Shown here piece by piece: positions 24,996-29,297 of a stretch of 29,297 nucleotides of DNA. Under the pieces are notes generated by a model. The model was not told where the DNA came from. It was given only the letters and a program-made list of their open reading frames with translations, and ran no database searches. A program made the translations under genes and the position numbers. Each line of letters starts with the position of its first letter. Positions within the stretch are counted from its first letter, which is position 1. Origin of the DNA: a virus; IMG/VR virus record IMGVR_UViG_3300046816_000121, positions 1 through 29,297 of that record; one strand, 5' to 3'.

Positions 24996-25655
24996 ATGGG
25001 AAGGCACCGGACAAACGAGCGACGATACGAGCTCGAGAAGCTCAACCGCCGGGCGAGGCGCGCACAGCTACGCGCCGAGCTCGAAGCCGAGCCGCACAAG
25101 CCGTCGAGGTTACCGCTCGTGCTTCTCGGCTCGCTCGTGGTCGCAATCTTCGTCGCAATGTGGGTCACCGCGATCGCTCACGCCGCTCCGCGCCTCGATC
25201 CCGCCCTCATCCTCGCCCGCGTGTGCGTGAAGGAAGCGGGCTTCGACTCACACCGTGACTGCGTCGGGATCTGGACGGTCCTCGATCGCGTCGGCTCCGG
25301 TGACGTCGTGCGTGGAGCTCGCGCGTACTCTCACCGCGTATTCGAGCCGTCGCAGCTCGGCCGGCGTCCGTGGATCGCGTACCTCCGCGAGGACGGATCA
25401 CAGCCGAAGCTGTGGCCGGCGTCGATGGCGTGGACGAACTACCGCGTAAGGTGGCTGGCGCTGATCGCGGACGCGCGAACGATCATTCGTGACCGGCCGC
25501 AGTCGTGCCCGGCACGGCACTGGGGCGACCACGGGCGCGATCACTTGCGCGCCGTGAGCTACGGCTGGCGGCAGATCGACTGTGGAGCGACCGCCAACGA
25601 GTTCTGGGTGAATCCGCGCCTGCTCCGCGCCGAGCTCGCGGCAGGCACGCGATGA
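24996..25655 (+). CDS. Membrane-anchored cell-wall hydrolase candidate
   Basis: A 219-aa protein with a basic N-terminus, a membrane helix at about 41-62 (VLLGSLVVAIFVAMWVTAIA) and a C-terminal domain starting LDPALILARVCVKEAGFDSH, with E80 in the position of the catalytic Glu of lysozyme-like or SleB-like hydrolases. Cys89, Cys167 and Cys194 could form disulfides. It begins 1 nt after the endolysin stop. It may be a second peptidoglycan enzyme (transglycosylase type) or an anchored accessory. The assignment is weak. Confidence 0.42.
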   Translation: MGRHRTNERRYELEKLNRRARRAQLRAELEAEPHKPSRLPLVLLGSLVVAIFVAMWVTAIAHAAPRLDPALILARVCVKEAGFDSHRDCVGIWTVLDRVGSGDVVRGARAYSHRVFEPSQLGRRPWIAYLREDGSQPKLWPASMAWTNYRVRWLALIADARTIIRDRPQSCPARHWGDHGRDHLRAVSYGWRQIDCGATANEFWVNPRLLRAELAAGTR

Positions 25656-25813
25656 GACACACACAGGGCTCGGCACCGATGCCGGTAACGCACGAGGTCG
25701 AAGGCAACACGGTGCCGAAAGTGTCCTTCTCGGGCAACCGCCGGCGCGCGAAGCTCAACCGAAAGCAACGCCGTTCGCTCGCGGCACAGCTCCGACGGGC
25801 GCGAAAGCGATAG
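25652..25813 (+). CDS. Small basic protein
   Basis: A 53-aa protein with a strongly basic C-terminus (NRRRAKLNRKQRRSLAAQLR), overlapping the previous stop by ATGA. The in-frame Met at codon 10 is an alternative start. The basic tail suggests nucleic acid or membrane contact; nothing more can be said. Confidence 0.55.
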   Translation: MRHTQGSAPMPVTHEVEGNTVPKVSFSGNRRRAKLNRKQRRSLAAQLRRARKR

Positions 25814-25818
25814 ATCCC

Positions 25819-26064
25819 ATGTGGCGACGCACCCGAGGCACGCGCGCGCATTGGTTCATCTCCGACGCCAATCAATCGCTCTGCGGCGGCAAGCCTCGCG
25901 CGGCGATCACTGACCTTCCGTACGATGAAGCGACCGACCGCGTCGACCGTTGCGCGCAGTGTCAGCGGCTCTTGTGGGAGCAGGCTGAGCGATCGAAGGC
26001 AGGCCCGAAGCGACAGGGCTCGAATCCGGGGAAGTTCTACCCGGCGCGAAAAGCTACCGGCTGA
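25819..26064 (+). CDS. Small putative zinc-binding protein
   Basis: An 81-aa protein with H11, C22, C45 and C48 (HWF, SLCG, RCAQC), a spacing consistent with a single zinc site. Similar short HW..LCG..C-x-x-C proteins are frequent in phages. It is the last gene of the + block, 5 nt after the previous gene, and faces the integrase gene head to head at their 3' ends. Function unknown. Confidence 0.6.
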   Translation: MWRRTRGTRAHWFISDANQSLCGGKPRAAITDLPYDEATDRVDRCAQCQRLLWEQAERSKAGPKRQGSNPGKFYPARKATG

Positions 26065-26147
26065 GGACTTCGAAGATCGTGCCGACCGGCTTTCTCTCCG
26101 CGACGACATCGGCGAACTGGGCACACTTGTCCTTCGGAGAGGGCCTT

Positions 26148-26172
26148 GTCACACGCAACGTCACACGTCACC
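26148..26172. repeat. Candidate integrase arm-type sites, left arm
   Basis: Direct repeats GTCACAC at 26148-26154 and 26160-26166, plus a degenerate GTCACC at 26167-26172, about 55-80 nt left of the tRNA core. Repeats of the same word occur on the other side of the core at similar distance. Confidence 0.5.
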
Positions 26173-27460
26173 GCCTCACGAGGACCAAGCCGGCGACATT
26201 CTTAGGCTTCTTCCGCTTCAACGTTCGGATTGAAAATCCTCGTGTCGGCGGTTCGATTCCGTCCCTGGGCACAGTGTTTCCAGTGGTTTCGCGATCCTGG
26301 ACCTGTCCGCACTGTCCACTACGTCCGCTTGGTGCGTCATGGTCTGTCACACCGTCTGTCACACGCGGTCCGAGGAGTGACGGAAGGCGATCGATCGCGC
26401 TCCGCTGCGCGTCTGCTCCGATGCGCGAGTAGACCCTCCGTACCATCGCCGAGCTCGCATGCCCCATCAGGGCGCTCGTCGTGTGCTCCGGGACGCCCTC
26501 CTCGCACAGCCATGTCGCGAACGTCCGGCGCAGATCGTTGTGCGTCACGGGAACGATCCCCGCGCGCTTGCAGGCGGCTGCTAGGTCGCGCCTGGCGTTG
26601 TCCCAATGCGCGAAGAGCGGTTGCCCGTCCTCGAGTTCGTCCGCGCGCCGAACGAGCACCTCGGCGACTTCTGGACGCATTGGGACGAGGCGATCGGCTC
26701 GGTCGCGCTTGCCCTTGTGCCCGTGGATGTGGCAACGCCCGTCGTCGCGGACGTCGTCAGCCGTGATCCTGTAGAGCTCCCCCTCGCGCGGCCCCATGCC
26801 GACGTAGGCGATCAAGTAGTCCCGACGCTCCGCCGAGAGCGCGAGCCAGAGCTTCGGGTACTCCTCGCGTGAGAGCGCGCGGTCTCGAGGCGAGTAGGCC
26901 CCGCGCAGCTCTTCCGGCAGCACGATCGACGGGTCGCCGCGGTAGAGTCCGCGGCGCTTGGCATGCTTCAGGGCGGACCGGAGCGCGCCCAGTTCCTTCG
27001 CGATCGTCGAGAGCGAGACATCTCGATAGCGCTTGCCCGTGAGATCGGCGCCCTTCTTCTCGCGCGTCTTGTACCGCACGCCCTCGAGCTTCCGAGCCGC
27101 GAGGTAGTCATCGCAGTCGCTCATCGTGATCGCGTGCACGTCGAGCTCGGGGCCGAAGTATCGGAGCAGGTGCCGCGCCTTCTTCCGGTAGTAGTCCTGC
27201 GTCACTTCCTCGCGCTTCACTCGCTCGAGCGTCGCGAGCCACGCAGCCAGACACTCACTCAGCGCGTACGCCGCTCTCTCGGGAGCGCCGTTGACCCACT
27301 CGCGTCTAAGTCGTCGAGCAGCCGCTTTCGCCAACGCTCGGTCGCGCTGGCCGGTGCTGAGTCGCCTGCGCTTGTTCTTGCCGTTGCCGAGAGGGACGTT
27401 GACCCACGTCCACCAGACTTTGCGGCGGAGGTAGAGCGGCGGGTCGTCTCGTTCTGCCAT
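26168..27460 (-). CDS. Tyrosine site-specific integrase
   Basis: A 430-aa integrase that recombines attP with the host tRNA-Phe gene. N-terminal DNA-binding segments are residues 1-60 (arm-type; WWTWVNVPLGNGKNKRRRLS) and about 65-165 (core-binding). The catalytic domain shows R225 (GMGPREGELYRI), K249/K251, box II NDLRRTFATW with R311, H334 (LMGHASS) and nucleophile Y344 (RRVYSRI). N308 replaces the usual box II His. Residues 397-412 (PRDGIEPPTRGFSI region) are the antisense of the tRNA fragment, so the gene's last residues change on integration. A strong ribosome binding site (GGGGGA) precedes ATG 27460. It overlaps the Xis-like gene by 202 nt. Confidence 0.93.
   Translation of the reverse strand: MAERDDPPLYLRRKVWWTWVNVPLGNGKNKRRRLSTGQRDRALAKAAARRLRREWVNGAPERAAYALSECLAAWLATLERVKREEVTQDYYRKKARHLLRYFGPELDVHAITMSDCDDYLAARKLEGVRYKTREKKGADLTGKRYRDVSLSTIAKELGALRSALKHAKRRGLYRGDPSIVLPEELRGAYSPRDRALSREEYPKLWLALSAERRDYLIAYVGMGPREGELYRITADDVRDDGRCHIHGHKGKRDRADRLVPMRPEVAEVLVRRADELEDGQPLFAHWDNARRDLAAACKRAGIVPVTHNDLRRTFATWLCEEGVPEHTTSALMGHASSAMVRRVYSRIGADAQRSAIDRLPSLLGPRVTDGVTDHDAPSGRSGQCGQVQDRETTGNTVPRDGIEPPTRGFSIRTLKRKKPKNVAGLVLVRR
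26346..26364. repeat. Candidate integrase arm-type sites, right arm
   Basis: Direct repeats GTCACAC at 26346-26352 and 26358-26364, each preceded by TCT, about 75-95 nt right of the core. They lie inside the integrase coding region, where they spell VTDGVTDH on the opposite strand, so codon constraint partly explains them. Confidence 0.45.
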
Positions 27461-27633
27461 TGCGTTCCCCCAAGTTCGAGCCAGCGTTCGAATATATCCC
27501 GACGGACGCGCACCATGCGACGGCCAGTATGCGCCACCTTCGGAATGCGTCCGATCAGCTCGTAGGCGTAGGAACGCGAGACGTTCAGGATGCGCGCGAC
27601 GTCGCGGGCGGTGAGGTACTCGGAGTCGGTCAT
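27259..27633 (-). CDS. Excisionase-like HTH protein
   Basis: A 124-aa ORF. Residues 1-52 are a winged-helix/MerR-like excisionase domain (YLTARDVARILNVSRSYAYE, then RRMVRVRRDIFERWL), typical of HTH_17-type Xis proteins that direct excision. The stretch beyond about residue 58 is Ser/Arg-rich, looks low in structure and overlaps the integrase start by 202 nt, which is unusually long. Its ATG overlaps the upstream GIY-YIG gene stop. It would control whether the phage integrates or excises. Confidence 0.75.
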   Translation of the reverse strand: MTDSEYLTARDVARILNVSRSYAYELIGRIPKVAHTGRRMVRVRRDIFERWLELGGTQWQNETTRRSTSAAKSGGRGSTSLSATARTSAGDSAPASATERWRKRLLDDLDASGSTALPRERRTR

Positions 27634-28211
27634 TCAGCCGCCTTGGCGGCCAGCGACCAGAACTTCATCCGATGCGCGAGCACGTCGAGATCTCGATCAC
27701 CGGCCTGATCAAGCCACTCGTACGGGACGACGTGATAGTTATCTTCCCAGCGCGTGAAGTACACGATGGCCATGGGCTCGCAGGCACACTCATGGAGGCA
27801 GTCCTCATCATTGCATTCGTGTTCGCATTCCTCGTCGTATTCACACGCCCGACAGTCGTCATCGTAGTAGCCGATCAGACCAGCCGCATCGGCTTCGTCG
27901 TTCGTGCGCACCCATCCCCATTCAAGATCTGTCGCCGGCCATGTCGGCGCCTCGAGCTTCTTCTCGACCCTCTGCGCGAGTCCAAGATAGGACGCGAGCT
28001 CGTCCTTTTCAGTGAACCATTCGCCGCCGATACGAAGCTTTGCGAACTTCCGATGCAGGTCTTTTTCGTCGTCCTTGGTGCCTTCGATGATGCGAATCAG
28101 CTCGAGTTGCGTCGGGCTCGCGGTCTGTAGGCTCGCGATCCGCTTCTTGGGATTCGCGGAGTAGCCGATCTTGACGCGACCGATCTCGCGCGCGCGAAGG
28201 AAGTAGATCAC
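27630..28211 (-). CDS. GIY-YIG/T5orf172-like protein with Cys-rich acidic tail
   Basis: A 193-aa protein. Residues 1-80 fit the T5orf172/MUG113 branch of the GIY-YIG nuclease superfamily: IYFLRAR, VKIGYSANPKKRIASLQT with R24, then LHRKFAKLRIGGEWF with E65. The second half has an unusual acidic, Cys-rich section (about 117-146) with seven Cys (C120, C123, C129, C133, C138, C142, C144), then a short WEDNYHVVPYEW region. The Cys could bind metal. GTG start overlaps the preceding micro-ORF stop. It may be a small phage nuclease or regulator; not proven. Confidence 0.72.
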   Translation of the reverse strand: MIYFLRAREIGRVKIGYSANPKKRIASLQTASPTQLELIRIIEGTKDDEKDLHRKFAKLRIGGEWFTEKDELASYLGLAQRVEKKLEAPTWPATDLEWGWVRTNDEADAAGLIGYYDDDCRACEYDEECEHECNDEDCLHECACEPMAIVYFTRWEDNYHVVPYEWLDQAGDRDLDVLAHRMKFWSLAAKAAE

Positions 28212-28288
28212 CGGCCCTCCTGCAACTCGACCATCCGCTCGAGCAGGCGGCGGATCTCGGCGAGCTCGGCGCGGAGAGACGAGGTCAC
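28208..28288 (-). CDS. 26-residue micro-ORF coupling methyltransferase and GIY-YIG genes
   Basis: GTG 28288-28286 overlaps the methyltransferase stop (GTGA), and its TGA 28210-28208 overlaps the next gene's GTG. It encodes MTSSLRAELAEIRRLLERMV and six more residues, a possible amphipathic coiled coil. Clean overlaps at both ends and AAGAGG upstream support translation. Possibly only a coupling element, or a small coiled-coil binder. Confidence 0.5.
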   Translation of the reverse strand: MTSSLRAELAEIRRLLERMVELQEGR

Positions 28289-28941
28289 GCGGCCTCTTGG
28301 AGAACGCGCATCGCGGCGCGGCCGATGTGCTCCGAGTACGCGGGCGGGATTGCCTCGCTCAGTTCGTCGCGGCTCATCCAGTCGATGCCCATTGCGGCGC
28401 GCTTCTCTTCGATGCTGATGTTTCGACCGAACTTGCGGCGATGCCATTGCGGCGTCCCGTGCCCCAAAACCGGGACCGCAAGGCCAGTGTGCGCGCACGA
28501 GAGCGCGAGCCCAGGATAGAAGCTGCATTCAAAGAAGCGGTGCCGCACGACAGCCAGCCCGAACATGGACCCGCACAGCATGAGCGACTTACGAAGCGGC
28601 GCGCCCGGAACGTTCTCGATCACTGTCAGCGCCACGACGCGCGCGAGACGTTGACGCACGGGGGCGATCAGGTCGGGGTGATTCTCCGCCGTGCCCATGT
28701 TCCGCGAGTAGACCGAAAACCGCTGGCATGGAGGGCTCGCCCAAACAAAGTCGTAGCCCTCGATCGGGAACTCGAGCGCGTCGCCCTGGTGAAACGCGTC
28801 GCCGCAGTAGTTCGGCTGAGGCGCGATATCCACGCCCGTCACATGAAATCCAGCGCGCTGGAGACCTTTCGTGACGCCGCCGGCGCCGCAGAAGAGATCG
28901 AGCGCACGTGCGCCCTCCCGCATGTCGCGCGCGGCGGTCAT
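28285..28941 (-). CDS. Short phage C5-cytosine DNA methyltransferase
   Basis: A 218-aa enzyme that methylates C5 of cytosine using SAM. Motif I: ALDLFCGAGGVTKGLQRAG (13-31). Motif IV: WASPPCQRFS with catalytic C72. Motif VI: IENVPGA (108-114). An RHRFFE-like stretch (133-138) is near motif VIII. Motif X: AIPPAYSEHIG (197-207). Typical C5 enzymes exceed 300 aa, so the target-recognition region is reduced (about 140-195). I choose ATG 28941 (MTAARDM), which overlaps the upstream stop as ATGA. Likely role is protection from host restriction or gene regulation. Confidence 0.88.
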   Translation of the reverse strand: MTAARDMREGARALDLFCGAGGVTKGLQRAGFHVTGVDIAPQPNYCGDAFHQGDALEFPIEGYDFVWASPPCQRFSVYSRNMGTAENHPDLIAPVRQRLARVVALTVIENVPGAPLRKSLMLCGSMFGLAVVRHRFFECSFYPGLALSCAHTGLAVPVLGHGTPQWHRRKFGRNISIEEKRAAMGIDWMSRDELSEAIPPAYSEHIGRAAMRVLQEAA

Positions 28942-29225
28942 ACGCGAGCCTTTCGATCGCAGAAGCGCTCCCATGCCTCGTACGCGCGCCATGCTTGCTC
29001 GGTCGCTTCTGCCGTCGCGTTCCATTCGTGGCCGCAGTGCGCGCAGCAAAGCCAGTTGTCATGGTACCCGCGACTGTGCGCGACCGGCGTCCCGAACGGC
29101 TGATCGCAGCTCGGGCATTGTGGGCAGTCCCGATACAGCGGCACCTTGCGGCGCACGCGCTTGGGCTTGGGCGCGTCGGGGCCGACGTCGAATAGCGCGG
29201 GCTGTTTGGGGCGGGTGGCGGTCAT
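28938..29225 (-). CDS. Small zinc-ribbon-like protein
   Basis: A 95-aa protein with C34, C37 and C40 (DCPQCPSC) and C60/C61 and C64 (WLCCAHCGHEW), a spacing typical of zinc ribbons. Beyond residue 70 it is a helical tail (ATEQAWRAYEAWERF). ATG 29225 overlaps the upstream gene's stop. It lies directly before the methyltransferase in the same operon and may bind DNA. Function unknown. Confidence 0.65.
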   Translation of the reverse strand: MTATRPKQPALFDVGPDAPKPKRVRRKVPLYRDCPQCPSCDQPFGTPVAHSRGYHDNWLCCAHCGHEWNATAEATEQAWRAYEAWERFCDRKARV

Positions 29226-29297
29226 CGCTCTTCTTTCCTCGCGAGAAAGACGCGGACGCCCTCATCTCCAAAATGCTTCTCGAGCATGTCGGCGAGT
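29222..29297 (-). CDS. Partial gene at the window edge
   Basis: The open frame ends in LADMLEKHFGDEGVRVFLAR followed by KEER and a TGA at 29224-29222. The start lies to the right of the window, although an ATG at codon 4 is possible. Its stop overlaps the zinc-ribbon gene's ATG, so it belongs to the same operon. Not recognised. Confidence 0.5.
   Translation of the reverse strand, partial: LADMLEKHFGDEGVRVFLARKEER

Larger units (their letters stand above)
26148..26364. other. Phage attachment site attP with tRNA-Phe-derived core
   Basis: The core (26227-26271) matches the 3' part of a tRNA-Phe gene: anticodon loop TTGAAAA (26230-26236, anticodon GAA at 26232-26234), variable loop GTGTC, T stem GGCGG/CCGTC around TTCGATT (26252-26258), acceptor strand CCTGGGC (26264-26270) and discriminator A26271. 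CCA is not encoded and the 5' half is absent, so this is not a functional tRNA. GTCACAC repeats lie on both sides. Phage genes flank both sides, so this is an unrecombined attP. The core overlaps the antisense end of the integrase gene. Confidence 0.82.

Noticed and set aside
26227-26271. Complete tRNA-Phe gene
   Set aside because: The D arm and 5' acceptor strand are missing upstream, so only the anticodon loop to 3' end is present. It fits an attachment core, not a functional tRNA.
27430-27475. Programmed frameshift fusing Xis to integrase
   Set aside because: The frames are offset by -1, but no slippery heptamer is in frame and the integrase has its own ATG with a strong ribosome binding site.
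27672-28130. 152-aa open frame on the plus strand
   Set aside because: It looks hydrophobic in places but is the complement of the GIY-YIG-like gene, which has real motifs and coupled start and stop codons.

Overview
The window is a stretch of a tailed-phage genome with a contractile (myovirus) tail. It is very GC-rich, with strong GC bias at third codon positions and short spacers. Head and baseplate genes are of the Mu-like type: DUF935-like portal, nested protease/scaffold, gpT-like capsid, DUF1320-like and virion-morphogenesis-like neck proteins, and W/J/I-type baseplate proteins. No Mu transposase is present here. A tyrosine integrase next to a tRNA-Phe fragment implies site-specific lysogeny. 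Two-membrane lysis features (a lipobox lipoprotein, an amidase without an obvious signal peptide) suggest a Gram-negative host. A myxobacterium-like host would fit the codon bias, but that is only a guess.

Layout. Positions 15-26064 (+ strand) form one long late block in which most genes overlap by 4 nt (ATGA/GTGA) or abut. 15-8384: DNA packaging and head (terminase, two small DNA-binding-like proteins, portal, protease with in-frame scaffold, decoration protein, major capsid, neck and tail-completion proteins). 8397-17221: tail (sheath, tube, chaperones G and G-T with a canonical -1 slippery site, tape measure, hub adaptor, hub/spike, W, J and I baseplate proteins). 17218-22587: host-recognition region with an Asp-box beta-propeller, small fibre-type proteins, LamG-like proteins, a tail-terminator-like protein and a pectate-lyase-type tailspike. 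22584-25655: lysis (membrane coiled-coil protein, LLH-type holin, lipoprotein, amidase endolysin with peptidoglycan-binding domain, membrane-anchored hydrolase candidate), followed by two small basic or Cys-containing proteins to 26064. 26148-26364: phage attachment site, the 3' part of a tRNA-Phe gene (26227-26271) flanked by GTCACAC repeats. 26168-29297 (- strand): an early or lysogeny operon, read right to left: a truncated gene at the window edge, Zn-ribbon protein, C5-cytosine methyltransferase, a 26-aa micro-ORF, GIY-YIG/T5orf172-like protein, excisionase-like HTH protein and integrase. The integrase reads antisense through the tRNA fragment.

Because phage genes lie on both sides of the tRNA fragment and the tRNA 5' half is missing, the attachment site looks like an intact attP. 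The source is therefore best read as a free or circular phage genome (or a tandem prophage junction) rather than a simple integrated prophage edge. No gene-free stretch exceeds about 125 nt. The five largest spacers are 5128-5201, 6237-6341, 7374-7495, 22902-23002 and 26065-26167. Those before the decoration, capsid and DUF1320-like genes share short motifs and contain hairpins; the one at 22902-23002 has a long-loop inverted repeat; the last holds part of attP. No complete RNA gene, CRISPR array or insertion sequence was seen. All functions are from reading the sequence by eye; no searches were run.
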